From: Allolobophora icterica
Taxonomy: Eukaryota > Annelida > Clitellata > Crassiclitellata > Lumbricidae
Length of the DNA: 64,000 nucleotides
Direction of reading: 5' to 3'
Assembly: GCA_963556255.1 (NCBI GenBank)
Contig: OY744613.1
Location: forward strand, 40,953,409-41,017,408
A program made the translations under genes and the position numbers. This document shows, piece by piece, positions 33,191 through 45,085 of this stretch. Numbering within the stretch: the first letter of the stretch is position 1; every line of letters starts with the position of its first letter. A model generated the notes under the pieces. It made no database searches. It was not told the origin of the DNA and was given only the letters and a program-made list of their open reading frames with translations.

Positions 33191-33900
33191 GGATCTTGTG
33201 GTTTGTGATATCCAATCTCACAACTGCATGATACACCAGTGTGACACTTGCCCTGGCGTTTAGGGCATTTCTGACATTGTTGTTCTCAGAAGCAGACATG
33301 AATGATGAAGACATGATTAATTTCGAGCAATGGGAACAAGCAGACTTTGGAGTCAACATTGTGTCAGAGAGTGAGACAGTGGCATTCTTCATTTCGACAG
33401 ATGGAGTTGCTCATATCTCAAGTCCCAAGCTGAATTCCTTACCATCTCAAAGATTACACTACACTATTGTAATAGTATTGAACTTTGCTGAAAATAACTC
33501 GTTTATTGTACAGGATACTATCCAAGGACACCACTGGAACAACAGCCAAGCAACATTGCATCTGTTCAGTCTACTACATGAAAGATAGCATGCTCAATAC
33601 TCTCAATATCTGTGGCATCAGCGACTGCATGCAGCATGATTCTATTACTGGTTTTCTCCAGCCAATACAAGGAACTTTAAAAACTTCTGCATCACCAAAA
33701 GGACTTCAACATTACAGGATAATCTGGAGCATTTCAGTGGCCAAGAAAGAAGGACAAATGCTGGGTTGCACTTCGCATTGTCCCAGCTCCATCAACTACA
33801 TCTAGTGGTTGTCAATATCATTGAGAAAAACAGAAAACCTCTTCAAAACTTTGCACAGTCTCGTTTTAAGGCTAACGTTCGCATGTGACTGAACTTTGGA
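33160..33900 (+). pseudogene. YKQW/NYSFVVQDAAQ family relic, copy 2
   Basis: The fragment begins with VVCDIQSHNCMIHQCDTCPG (about 33198-33255) and has a decayed NFEQWEQAD block. It then has FAENNSFIVQDTIQGHHWNN followed by SQATLHLF (about 33482-33570) and ISDCMQHDSITGFLQ (about 33618). It therefore supplies the part missing from the copy at 23226. Frames are shifted at least three times. Confidence 0.55.
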
Positions 33901-34408
33901 TACAGTGCACACACACACATTATCAGTATTCTAGCAATACTATACAGTGGGCACTGTATGCTTATACTTTTTATGTTTGTGTAGATTCTTTGATCCATAC
34001 TTGCAAAAACTATTGTACAAAATGGTTAGTAACAACATTGAAAATAGCTAATACTCAACAAAGCAATACTCCTGATAGCTTCTGTCACATGGGAGGATTG
34101 GAGAAAGGTAATCAGAATGCTTCTTGTTATGAAGTTGGACTCGCTAGCAAGTAATGGTAAATTTTCTGGTGGGGAATAAATGTGTCGATAGTCAATGTCT
34201 AGGTCATCTGGAAGCAAACTCTTCCTGACAAAGCAGCTGGCCAGACAGCTTTCAGACAAAGATGTAAATCATCACATATGTATTTTCAAAAGGAAGTTGT
34301 CCAAGCATTGGGAGGACGTTTCACCAGTTAACTGTACAATAATTATATTCTCAGTTTCATTTGTTGTATTAGGAGACTTAATTTTGAGCTATAATATACA
34401 AACAATTC
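33901..34408. other. No confident gene
   Basis: Short frames without motifs were found. The sequence is probably an intron or spacer between relic exons. Confidence 0.3.
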
Positions 34409-34880
34409 ATGGTTGCTTATGAGACTGAACGAAAGCATGTATTGAACCATGAAGAAGTGCACTGCTTGTTGGAAGTGATAGGGCAAGAGAAGGTGGCCAT
34501 AAAATGCAAATTGCAGGGTACAATGACAATATTTTGTAACTTCCGCAGTTTTTCTGCAAACTACCATTGCAGATGTTGCTTAGCTCATAAAGATGACATT
34601 CAGATAAAATTTTGAGTTTGAGAGAATTGCAGAATACAATTGCAACACAAGCCATTTCACCTGAAGCAGATTACAATCCTGCACTCTGTCATGTATTTTG
34701 AATTATGATCTCCATTACTTTCATTGCACTGAACATTGACAGCATGCACGGTACGCTGGAGGCATGGTACGGCACGAATTTGCACTGATTCTCCAGTCAC
34801 TCATTAATAACCACCTACTTAATATTTTAGAAATTAATTATCCTTTTTTCACTTGAATTCTTCACTTGGTGAGTTTTGGT
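34409..34880 (+). pseudogene. MHDxLEG family fragment (distinct copy)
   Basis: A 68-residue frame (34409-34615) encodes EVHCLLEVIGQEKVAIKCKL, QGTMTIFCNFRSFSANYHCR and CCLAHKDDIQIKF, matching the middle of the MHDxLEG family. After shifts, EYNCNTSHF and HYFHCTEH, then MVRHEFALILQSLINNHLLN, bring it to and past the MHDxLEG position (about 34738-34765, damaged). It is more diverged from copies B and C than they are from each other. Confidence 0.5.
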
Positions 34881-35479
34881 GTTAAGTAAGAAATCTACCT
34901 TTCGTTGTTGGATTCAAAATGCCCCAGTCGTTTGATAAAATCTTTCCACCTATTATTACTCCCGGACAGGAGGCATGCTAGCTGAGCTCCATCAGGGTTA
35001 TCACCCAATAGGTTTCTACAAGCCATCTAAATGTGTGTAAATATGTTCATCCAGATAGCAATCCCTATTTTATACATAATATAGCTATATGGTGTAATTC
35101 TGTTTTCAGGGATTTTAAGTATCTTTTCTTGTGGGACTGGGAGAGGGAGAACTAAGGAGCTCCAGGGAGAGACTAAGGAGCTCCAGTCATATCTCCTGAG
35201 GGAAACGATTCCAGCTGGACAGACCAACATAAGCAAAGTTATCGGGCGCATACCGGGACCACCAGACGGCCCCGAGAAGAAGACCAAAGGGAGCACTGAC
35301 TAGGTGAGAGGATATTTCACTATCAATTGTGCAATTACTTTAAGCTTCTTCGTATGAAATCTCAGCAAAAATTCCCTCCATGTGCCTATAATAAATGGAT
35401 GACCGATCGGTTCATCCCTTGCAACAGAAGCTCAACAGCTGCTGTCCTCCTATTCACCTGTTTTGCTGATCCAGGGGAA
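34881..35479. other. No confident gene
   Basis: A minus frame at 35027-35296 and a plus Lys/Gly-rich frame near 35130-35301 show no motif. A 23-bp direct pair with CTAAGGAGCTCCAG occurs near 35150-35185. Confidence 0.3.
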
Positions 35480-36370
35480 ATGGGAGACACGGTGGCGAGT
35501 GTGAAGGTGGCTCCGAGACGAAGCTTATTGAGGCTGGCTCAACGATCATTGAGGGACTTGACCCGCTATTCAAAATATTCTGGATTTTCAACATGGTCTA
35601 TCCAGACAGTTGTGCTAATGTACTCAAGTTTATCGAGTTCAAAACATATAACATCAAAGACAATAAAAAATCACCAAACAGTTCGTGAACTTTGTAGCTA
35701 TCTCAGCAAATGTATGTAAGCTGCCATAGTGTGTACAGTGTATGGGCAGCACTGTGGCGAGTGTGAAGGTGGCTGCTGAGATGAAGATCATTGAGGCTGG
35801 CTCAAAGATCATTGAGAGACTTGACCCGCTATTCAAAATACTCTGGATTTTTAACATGGTCTATCCAGACAGTTGTGCTAATGTACTCAAGTTTATCGAG
35901 TTCAAAGCATATAACATCAAAGACAATAAAAAATTCCCCAAACAGTTTGTGAACTTTGTAGTCATCTTAGGAAATGTATGTAGGCTGTCTATAGTGTATG
36001 GGCAGCACTGTGGCGATTGTGAAGGTGGCTGCTGAGACGAAGATTATTGAGGCTGGCTCAAAGATCATTGAGAGACTTGACCAGGAATTAAAAATATCCT
36101 GGATTTTTAACATGGTCTATCCAGACAGTTGTGCTAATGTACTCAAGTTTCTCGAGTTCAAAGCATATAATATCAAAGACAATAAAAAACTCCCCAAACA
36201 GTTCGTGAACTCTGTAGCTATCTCAGCAAATGTATGTAGGCTGCCATAGTGTGTATAGTGTATGGGCGGCACTGTGGCGAGTGTGAAGGTGGCTGCCGAG
36301 ACAAAGCTTATTGAGGCTGGCTCAAAGATCATTGAGGGACATGACCGGCTATTCAAAATATTCTGGCTCA
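35480..36370 (+). repeat. 256-263 bp tandem repeat, about 3.5 coding units
   Basis: Units begin at 35480, 35742, 35998 and 36261 with GGCGAGTGTGAAGGTGGC. Units 2 and 3 each keep an open frame encoding VKVAAE, KIIEAGSKIIERLD, WIFNMVYPDSCANVLKF and AYNIKDNKK. Unit 1 is frameshifted early and unit 4 is truncated near 36370. The translated unit (about 85 residues) resembles the YPxxCxNxLxFLE exon of transposon-like uncharacterised families. A solitary related unit lies at 39266-39515. Confidence 0.85.
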
Positions 36371-37142
36371 TCAGACCGCCAGTGTGGAAGAGCGAAGTAT
36401 CCTAACAGCCATTGCTTCAAGATGATGTAATGAAATGTTCGCTGGCCTTCACTTTTCTGACTTTGATTCCACATTCACAGACATAGAGGACGATATTATG
36501 CGAGTTTGTGGGCTCCAGTAGGGTACGCTATGGACTCCACTATACTGTGTATGGTACTGTACATACACATGTATACCGTCATCACTCGTAAATGATGGGC
36601 TTGCACGACTTGCAGCTCAGGCTGCATTGAATTTATTGTCCTAATAATATTTGAAATAATGTGGTTGATGGTAGTTTACAGTACTATACAGGTACATGGA
36701 GCTGATTTTTTTGTAGTTTGAGAATCTGTGTTAGCATCATAATAATTTCATAAACCATTTGAGGAGAAATTTAAGAAAACTGATAATTATAGCATAAACT
36801 ATTTAGAATGTCTAGTTTAACGCGTTCCTCTGTGGATGAAGGACATCTTATTATGCGACTAAATCTGGCTTGGGAAAAGTGTAATGTGATAGCTAGCTAG
36901 ATAAACTGCTTTGCATTACTGTACTTCTGATGGCATTCCTAGATACATTGCATGAGAAATCCAAAGCAACTGGACACCAAAGCGCCAGCGTTTATGGACA
37001 GATTAATAGACGAATACAGAGGAATCAGAGCAGTAGGCCTTCAGCGTCGATTGCTTAATGAACCTGCGTACGCATAAACTTGAGCATTAATAACCATCAG
37101 AGTGCATTGAACGAACTGTAACCTTCGGAAGTAATTGCACAA
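36371..37142. other. No gene seen
   Basis: This AT-rich DNA between the exon-like array and the 353-residue ORF shows no coding or repeat structure. Confidence 0.45.
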
Positions 37143-38204
37143 ATGTCGTCTGATTCTGAAAGTAGTGGGAGTGATAGGGAAAATCATAGCGATGACGAAA
37201 GGTGTAATAGTGGAACACAGGGAAACGAGGGTCCACGGGCTCTTTCACCAGAAGAGTCCTTGAACAAATTGACTGATGTTATGGAGAAAATGGCAGAAAG
37301 CATACAAGAAGTATTGGTTCAGCAACAAGGTTTAGCTGCTCAACAGCAGGGTTTACAGGTTAACCTGAACCAGAGATGGTCTACTATAGAAGGTCATGCA
37401 AGTCCTAAGTCGGTATTAATCGGACCTAGTCAGGGCGTATCCCTGACTGCTGAAAAACTTTCCGTCATGCGCTTGCCGATTAGCCACTCATCAACTTATA
37501 TAGCGCCTCCGAAACGTACGGAAACGAGAGAAGACTATGGGGAAGAAGTAGCTCCTAGAAGTAAAAGAATAATGGAGAAACAAGGAAAAAGGGGCTCCGC
37601 TTCACCCAGTAGGGCCAACCCTCTGGCTAACAAAGGAGTAGGGCCTTCAGCCCCGCCATTGATGTATGTCAGTCAATATAGAATAAGCAAAGCTTCTGGT
37701 TTTGCAAGTTCAGAGCACAATGGAAGAGTAGAACCATCTCAGTTCGATTTGCTCGAGGAATACCGACTGGGCAGCCAGTGGAGGCCGGTGGGAGAGGGAC
37801 CATACCAACAACGTGAGGTAGAAGGTGACCCGCTTCCTTACCTACCAAATACCATCCAGACAGGGGATGCCTCTCTCTCTCCCTCAGGCAGCCAAAAGCT
37901 TACATATACATCTAAACACTACCTAAATTTGGACATTATATTTTGTCATTATATTTTGTCAACAGATTCCACAAGAACTATAGTGAAACACGAGTCAAAA
38001 CCTCGCAAGGAGATGTTTGACAGAGATTTCACACTTAAGAGAATCAGCCATGCAGCGACAAAGAAACAAAGTCGACAGATATTTCCGTCTTTGTTTCGTC
38101 TCCTCATGGAATTGGAGATTGACCGAAACCTTCAGAGCCGGGCAAAGATAGACAGGAAAAAAGCTGAAGCCGTCCACAAAAGTCATATTGATGATGCAGC
38201 GTAA
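37143..38204 (+). CDS. Hypothetical 353-residue gag-like protein
   Basis: This is one of the longest intact frames in the window. It begins with an acidic Ser/Asp/Glu stretch, followed by a probable coiled coil at about residues 38-75 (LNKLTDVMEKMAESIQEVLV, QQQ-rich). A Pro/Arg-rich linker follows (PPKRTETREDYGEEV, PRSKRIMEKQGKRGSASPSR). A charged C-terminal helix region (residues 280-353) ends in KSHIDDAA. No zinc knuckle is present. The layout parallels the shorter ORF at 4272, so a retroelement gag or capsid-like role is plausible but unproven. The TCCCTCAG at about 37887 could be a splice acceptor, so part of the frame may be intronic. Confidence 0.5.
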   Translation: MSSDSESSGSDRENHSDDERCNSGTQGNEGPRALSPEESLNKLTDVMEKMAESIQEVLVQQQGLAAQQQGLQVNLNQRWSTIEGHASPKSVLIGPSQGVSLTAEKLSVMRLPISHSSTYIAPPKRTETREDYGEEVAPRSKRIMEKQGKRGSASPSRANPLANKGVGPSAPPLMYVSQYRISKASGFASSEHNGRVEPSQFDLLEEYRLGSQWRPVGEGPYQQREVEGDPLPYLPNTIQTGDASLSPSGSQKLTYTSKHYLNLDIIFCHYILSTDSTRTIVKHESKPRKEMFDRDFTLKRISHAATKKQSRQIFPSLFRLLMELEIDRNLQSRAKIDRKKAEAVHKSHIDDAA

Positions 38205-38535
38205 GAAAATGCTTGAAACATCAATTTCAATGAAGAGATGTTTGAGAAAATGGCGCTGTTGACTTCAGTCATGCGTATCAGAAAGAAACACACAGAACAC
38301 AATAACTCTAAACACCGAAACAAAAAGAACATTAAAAAAAACAAATACATAGCGCAGAGCAAGAGACGCCTAATAGCCAAAGAGATGTTTTATACATATA
38401 TATATTAAATGTTAGTCTGTTAATTAATAGAGTAATTGTTGATGGTATATCTCGATGACAAAAACTGCTCCACTATTTCATGCATGCGTGTAAAGTGGAC
38501 ACCTACAGAAAGTCGCCAATTGTCACACTGGACGG
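38205..38535. other. No gene seen
   Basis: An A-rich stretch follows the gag-like ORF with no recognisable feature. Confidence 0.35.
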
Positions 38536-38539
38536 TACA

Positions 38540-39060
38540 TTCTTTGCATGCCCAGGATCAGTAGAAGAACAAAAACATTATTGAACAACATCACACCAGA
38601 CATTAAAATCACCCTAGAATACAGTTATACCATGTCAACTTTCTAGACACAACAATATTCAAACACATTGAGGAAAACACAACACTCCAAACCAAGGTCT
38701 TCTTTAAGGACATCAATTACTCCACACCACATCATTCCACCACCTCACACATGCAAAGGCATCCACAAGTCACAGGTCCTTCGATTCAAAAGGCTAAGCT
38801 CACACAAACAACGAGACGGCATGTAACACCCTATTCTCAGTTGTACGAAGGAGAGGGTACAATAAGAGCACACTCAGGAAAACAAGGAGAGACACCTGGC
38901 AACAAACAAACACAGTGGAACAGACAAATTATACCCTTGGTAATACCATACAATAACATATCGGTACGCCTCACTCGGGAGTGGAGGAAACAAATGACAG
39001 GGAAGGAATTTTTCAAACATTTCCGCACCATAGCAGCCTATTCCAGAAATTATCTATAAT
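38540..39060 (+). pseudogene. Penelope-like RT C-terminal fragment, copy 1
   Basis: In shifting frames the sequence reads NNITPDIKITLEYS, then VNFLDTTIFKHIEENTTLQT with KVFFK. A remnant of the KSQVLRFKRLSS block follows, and finally IIPLVIPYNNISVRLTREW, HFRTIAAYSRN. The order matches the post-palm region of the RT at 44353-45085 and extends beyond it. This group of reverse transcriptases I associate with Penelope-like elements. The catalytic FLDD is upstream of this fragment and absent. Confidence 0.55.
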
Positions 39061-39265
39061 CTCATTGTGCATCATCTCTTTATTTCTTGCATATTTCATT
39101 GTTCCATCCTTATTGTGCATATTTCTTTTGTGTGTTATAAGGACTTCCTCTTCGTAAGTCATTCTTATATGCTAGTTTTACAACGATATTACGTTATTCG
39201 ATTTCACCACTGCACATCAAATTGGGCTTTATGAAACAATTTGTCACAGCTCTAGATAACGAATC

Positions 39266-39515
39266 GGCTGCGGTATTGTGGTGAGTGTGAAGGCGGCTGA
39301 TAAGACAAATCTTATCGAGGCTGGCTGCAATAGGAATTGAGGGCATTGACCACCTCCTCAGAATGTTCTGGATTTTTAATATGGCCTATCCAGACAGTTG
39401 TGCCAATGTACTCAAGTTTCTTCAGTACAAAGCTTGTAATGTTAAAGACAATAAGAAGATTCCACCAACTGTTCGTGAGCTTTGTAGTTATCTTAACAAA
39501 TATATGTAGGCTGCT
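39266..39515 (+). repeat. Solitary copy of the 35.5-36.4 kb exon-like repeat
   Basis: The sequence from GTGGTGAGTGTGAAGGCGGC to the TAG after ATATATG follows the tandem unit closely, including WIFNMAYPDSCANVLKF in one frame. It is more diverged than the tandem units are from each other, so it probably left the array, or founded it, earlier. Confidence 0.7.
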
Positions 39516-39648
39516 GTAGTCACTCAACTATAACGTGTACACTAATCATACATTGTCAGTGTGAAGATCTGTGAGACATTTACAGTATTTATAATATTTA
39601 TTTATTTAGTATATTATTTCATTTACTTAATTATATTCTATATGCGAA

Positions 39649-41895
39649 GTGTATAATCATGAAATTGTCACTATGGTGGATCAAACTGAAACGTTTCAGA
39701 TCTGGAATCTTATTGTATCGGCTGTGGGGCATACAAGAATACCAAAATATCTAGCAAAAGTCTCTGCAGTCTGTCACAATCGGAGACAATGTCTAAGATG
39801 TCAAGCTAGACGAACAGCCAGATATTTTCAAGCTGGTGAAGAGTTGTGCTCAATCTCTTGGAGAGTTCAATCAGGTCATCAAATACGAACATCTGTCCAG
39901 AATACATTCATTGAGGAGTCACTGCCAATTTCATGATTATACAACCGACATTCAACATGAAATTCGTAGCCTGGAAGACGTTGTCGCAGAAAGTTTACAA
40001 AACAGTTTAAGAGAGAACAGGGGTAAGTTAACTAGCCTACATTACATCGGATCGTCATATTTCCCAACACCTGCTTGGATAGCCAACAAGAAAGCTACCA
40101 TAAACAATGTAAACACCAAAGACAACAATTGCTTTCTATACAGTTGCCTAAGCGTGTCACATCCGTATGAATATGTGGATTCTGAAAAGAAAATGACGGA
40201 AACTTGCTTGCCCGCACAAAAACACTTTTATAGTCACCACGCAGAGGAAGACATTAGTGATGACGATAACGCGCAAGCGCAAACCATCTGGTCCAAATTC
40301 AACATACGCACCATGCAAGAATATCACGATCTGTAGTTAAAGACGGACGTTATCGTACTTGCTAATGTTTTTGAAGAATTTAGGAAAATGTCACTGAATT
40401 TTTATAAACTGGATCCGTTTCACTACTATTCATGTCCACAACGAGCTTTTGACGCTTGTCTTAAAATGACGAAAGTCTCACTCGAACTGTTAACAGATCC
40501 GGATCACTATTTGTTCATAGAAAAAGGGATTCGTGGAGGTGTAACTATGATAAGTAATCGATATGCTCGCGCAAATAATCCTTATCTTGAACGACACTAT
40601 GATCAAAATGTTGAAAACAGTTACATTATTTATCTAGACTGTAACAACCTTTATGGTTATGCAATGAGTGAACCCCTGCCTACTGGAAACTTCCGATTTT
40701 TAGATCCGGATGAAGGGGAAGTGTTTGATTTACGGTCAAAAACTGCGGATGACGATATGGGTTATATTCTGGAGATGGATTTAGAATATCCAACCCACCT
40801 TCACGACAGACGCAACAATTATCGGTTAGCTCCGGAAAAGGTTGTGGTTACAGACAACATGTTATCGCCATACATGCAAGAGATCTCCAAAAAGATTGGG
40901 CTCTGTAATACCACAAAATCTGAAAAACTTATTCCAAATTTGCGAAACAAGACAAACTATGTCGTCCATTACAGAAATTAACTGTTTTACATGGAAATGG
41001 GAATGAAATTGACTAAAATTCACAATATTCTACCATTTGATCAATCAAAATGGCTAAAACCATACATAGATTTTAACACCGCAAAGCGACAAGCTGCTAC
41101 ATTCCCGTTTCAGAAAGACTTGCTCAAATTAACGAACAACTCCGTGTATGGCAAAACCCTTGAAAAACAAGAGGCGTCATTAGACATATGCATGGTCACA
41201 ACCACTTAAAGAGCTAAGTGTTATTTAGCCCGTCCAGCATTTAACTCGTTTAACATTATTAATGATGAAGTGACCGTTATTAAACTAACCAAGATTAACA
41301 TCTTTCTTAAAACACCAGTGCAAGGATGGTATGTCTATTCTGGATATCTCTAAGCTGCAGATGTACGACTTTCATTACGAACATATTTTGAATGTGTATG
41401 GCGAAAGAGCGAGGCTGCTCCTTACTGACACTGAAAGCTTATGCTACCACATTCACACTGACGGCTTATACGCAGACATGCTGCAACATCTGTCCAATTA
41501 TGACACTTCGGATTATCCGATTGATCATTTCCTGCATAGTCGCAATAATGCTAAAGTCATAGGAAAATTCAAAGATGAAACTAATGTGATACCGCCAGTA
41601 GACTTTGTTGCTTACGATCCAAGATGTACACTTTACTACTACTCGATAAAAAAGAGAATACTGCTAAAGGAATTAAAAAGACGTTTGTAACGAAGTCGAT
41701 TCGTCATGAAGACTACAAGAACTGTTTGTTTGATGTACAACCTACATCATTTAACTTTAATTGCATTCGTTGTCATAACCATGTATTACATACGTTTGAA
41801 AATGCTAATACCGCTATTTGACCATTTGATGACAAACGTTATATGATTAATAGTGTAGAATCTTTAGTATATGGACATTTTAACATTCCGATGTA
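39649..41895 (+). pseudogene. Protein-primed DNA polymerase B relic, copy 5 (longest)
   Basis: The fullest PolB copy. N-terminal frames at 39836-40336 contain SSYFPTPAWIANKKATINNV and then jump directly to EEDISDDDNAQAQTIWSKF, so the exonuclease domain is deleted. Frame 40388-40981 carries RAFDACLKMTKVSLELLTD, EKGIRGGVTMIS and motif A in YLDCNNLYGYAMS. Frame 40991-41209 has motif B (LTNNSVYGKT). Frame 41331-41690 has motif C as TDTESL. The C-terminus ends in YGHFNIPM with the stop near 41893. Stops at 40336, 40981 and 41209 and a shift near 41650 inactivate it. It belongs to the Polinton/adintovirus-like protein-primed group. Confidence 0.8.
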
Positions 41896-42328
41896 AATCG
41901 AGTAGTTCATAGCAAAGGCTGGTCAGAGCACAGTTTGCCTGTGTGTTTGTCTCCCTGCTTGCCAGCTTACTTGTCTGTTTTCAACACAATTTTTTTAGCA
42001 CAGCATGGCTGAAGTGTGCTGCACAATTAGATTTCCTGTATTGGTTAACATGCCTGTTCGGTCAGACTTCATATCGCAGGCTACTGTGTTAATGTTCTGG
42101 TTAAATACTTTACAACCACAGCCAAAGTAGGCCAGTATTTTGGAGTTTAAACAGTTCTCATTCGAAGTTCATGTGTTAGGCCTGTTTGTTGCGTGCTTGC
42201 TAACTAAGTTTTTAACAGCAAAAAGAAGAAAACAGCAAAAAGAAGACAACAAGAGAATATTTTAATGCAGCTACCTTGCCATGACTAAGCGCGAACATCC
42301 CTAAGTACGAACAGAGTGATAGAGCAGA
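41896..42328. other. No gene seen
   Basis: A spacer downstream of the PolB stop. A short A-rich duplication (AACAGCAAAAAGAAGA) lies at about 42217-42250. Confidence 0.35.
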
Positions 42329-42870
42329 ATGGGATCTGGATACAAGTTTTGTTCTCAAATTCAATCACCAGATGTAGAAGCTATTAAGGCAACTCATACA
42401 CAGATTCTCGAGCAAGAAACAACGGCAATGAATCAACAATACGTGATGGCATTCCACAGAGAATGGCTGTATTTAAATGCACGAGATTACATACCAGAAG
42501 ACGCCAACATTAAGCAGTGGTCTAGTCGTGAGCTGGGGGTAAGCTATGAAACTATCAATCGTTACATTCTGTTCAAATGTACCCACGTTTGATATTCGGT
42601 GGTCTGTCTTTTTCACAATTCTCAAAACAGGCTTCTGAAACACCCCAGCTATAGACACCGAACTTTCCGATAAACAACCGGTTTCTATCTCTACACAAGA
42701 CAAGATTGTGGACGACATCATACCAGCAAAACTGTTGAATGTTCTGACTGCGAAGTTGCCTCTAAATGTTGACCCTGACTATAGATGCGAGAGCAACAGC
42801 TGGTACAACCCTCAGAGGTCCGTTTTAGACGAGAATGAAGTCCAAGATTTCCTTAACTGACGTTGAATTA
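42329..42870 (+). pseudogene. Unrecognised ORF pieces downstream of PolB
   Basis: An 87-residue frame (42329-42592) reads SPDVEAIKATHTQILEQETT, then a Trp/Tyr-rich stretch. Other frames to 42860 encode KQPVSISTQDKIVDDIIP and LNVDPDYRCESNSWYNPQRS. They look like a second gene of the same mobile unit as the polymerase but match no family I know. Confidence 0.3.
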
Positions 42871-43745
42871 GTTCAATATGTTGACTCACTACAAAGCAAT
42901 GAGCCAGTCGATCCATGTGGACCTATTTCGGATGTTGAACTCCTTACACACGTGGAAAACTGGGAGGCTGTTGATCTATTTCATAGATCGTCTTTATAAT
43001 CATTCCATTATTGTTATAACATGTATTTCGCTATGCGTAGAGTACTGCTATTCCATTACTTACAAATAGAATACGCATGCTTATGTCTGAAACTTGATTT
43101 CTTAATTTATTTTTTGTAGTTCTTGACTTGTGGGACTATGAGATCAGCGACTGTGATCTAATTCATGCAAACTTCGGAAAAGCATTCGCTTAAAGTATTG
43201 TCAGTTACTAACAATGTGAAGGCATTTTTACAAAGGACTGGAAAACTATGCCAAATTTCAGGTTGTGTTTACGAGTTTAGGCCCAGCATCTAATTCGTCA
43301 AGACAAATAAATTGTGATGTGGAAAATATCTGTGTAGGGATCAATTTCTCATGGTTCTAACAAAACTTTGCAGATATACCATAAACTTTGAACTGGGAAT
43401 GATTTCTGACTTTTGTGAAAGGCAGGTGTATAATGTCTTTTGTACATGGATTCGCTTCATGTCACTCCAGTGGATGCAGCTGAATTTGTGGCCCTCACAT
43501 GATTTGGTGAATTTTTATGCAGTCTGATTTCCGGAGAAAGTTCCCAGAGATACGTGTTAGATTAGATGGAAAAGAGGAACTGCACAGCTCTCCTTAGATC
43601 AGCAAACAACGTTCTTGGCTTATCAAAATTGTAAAACAAGGTATTGGTTGGTGCACCTGGACCACTTAGTAATTTCCATCTGAGATACTGGGTGCTCATC
43701 ACCAGCAAGTGAGCGACCAAGTGGTTGAATAAACCAGAAAACCCT
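42871..43745. other. No gene seen
   Basis: Short frames only. Nothing recognisable was found on either strand. Confidence 0.35.
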
Positions 43746-43749
43746 CTCT

Positions 43750-43830
43750 TTGAACCCAAAAACTCGCCTAGTAACTAACCAACTAGTTAGTGGTTCGAAT
43801 CTCGACGTAGGGTTGGAAGCCACAAAAAAG
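43750..43830 (+). mobile_element. Possible tRNA-derived SINE head
   Basis: A box-B-like GGTTCGAATCT lies at 43792-43802, and a box-A-like TCGCCTAGTAAC at 43764-43775, about 28 bp upstream. This is roughly the internal RNA polymerase III promoter spacing, with a palindromic AACTAGTT in between. A cloverleaf cannot be drawn convincingly, so it is not called as a tRNA gene. The downstream boundary and tail are not defined. Confidence 0.3.
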
Positions 43831-44352
43831 GGGACTTCTGCTGAACTAGTTTGGGTTAATATTATAACAAATACAAGAAAATCATTATCTCTAAGTGTCA
43901 TCATGTTTTCTAGCTTGAATATTACCGGGTATAATGGGTTTAACAGAATTGGTCAGCACTCTTATGCAGACATGACCGTGAATAGTCATATTCAACCCCA
44001 AGTGAACAACAGTGCAACGAACTGCATTCTGCAGGTTCTAACAAAACTCAACACTCAACAGCCGCATCAGCTGTAGGAGAATCGACCTCTCAACCAGACC
44101 ACCACAATGTTAGAATTAAATATCAACCAATGCCAGCAGTCACCAAGGCGCAGAACACTACGCAAACGACACTGATCCAGCCCAGAACAACCAAGAACCA
44201 CTCTCCAACCACAGCAGCCAACCTGTCATTCAGCCCTCGCCTCTGACCAACCATCGGACACACAAACCTCAAACAATGCTACAGTCGAACCCCCGAACAA
44301 CACGACACTCCTACCACAACCACAGACCACCGGAAGAGCCTCACAGCCCTCT

Positions 44353-45085
44353 GCACCAATATGAACATTGACCGTACACTCAGAAGTGCCATAGACCAGA
44401 CCAAGAAATTCTACAAATAGGCCTACTTGAATTAACCTTTAAAAACAACGTCCTTCATCTGTAACGACCTAATCTACCTACAAATCTTCGGAACAGCTAC
44501 GGGTAAAAACTTTGCACACAATTTTGCAAACCAATACTTGAAGGAAATTTTTTATCAAAAGGCGATGCACAACTTCCACATCCAACCCCAGTTCTTCTTT
44601 AGATTCCTAGACGACGCTTTCTTCATATGGCCGGGCACAGTGCAAAAACTAGACTACGAAATCTTCCTCAACAACATTATACCAGACATTAAAATAACAC
44701 TGAACGATAGCCACACAACTTTCTAGACACCACGGTATTCAAACACTCTCAGAACATGATGGTCACACTGCAGATCAAATCAAGTCTTCTTCAAGGAACA
44801 GACACACACCAACTGCTACCCACGGTATCACTCCACTCCTCACGCACATGCAGAGGAATATTGAAATCACAAGTACTAAGGTTCAAACGACTCAGCTCAC
44901 TCAAACAGGACTATGACACGGCATGCAGCACCTTATTTGCAGCACTGAAAAGACCAGGATATAATAAAAGGAAGCTGAGAAAAAAAAAACAAATCGCCAC
45001 CATCAGAACACAGAAACACAGGGTGAGAGCAACAGGATGCTATCCAGCAAGTCAATTACATCATTCTCGAACAGCATGAGAAATA
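44353..45085 (+). pseudogene. Penelope-like reverse transcriptase fragment, copy 2
   Basis: Readable blocks are LIYLQIFGTATGKNFAHNFA and NQYLKEIF (44470-44550), then FFRFLDDAFFIWPGT with the catalytic Asp pair (about 44604) and IPDIKITLNDSHTT. After a shift near 44720, a VFFK block is followed by SQVLRFKRLSSLKQDYDTA and a basic C-terminus. The FLDD motif and following FLDTTVFK arrangement match the RT group that accompanies Penelope-like elements in marine invertebrates. The 5' part is missing. Confidence 0.65.

Noticed and set aside
43750..43830. Functional tRNA gene
   Set aside because: Only the box A and box B-like motifs are present; acceptor and anticodon stems do not pair.
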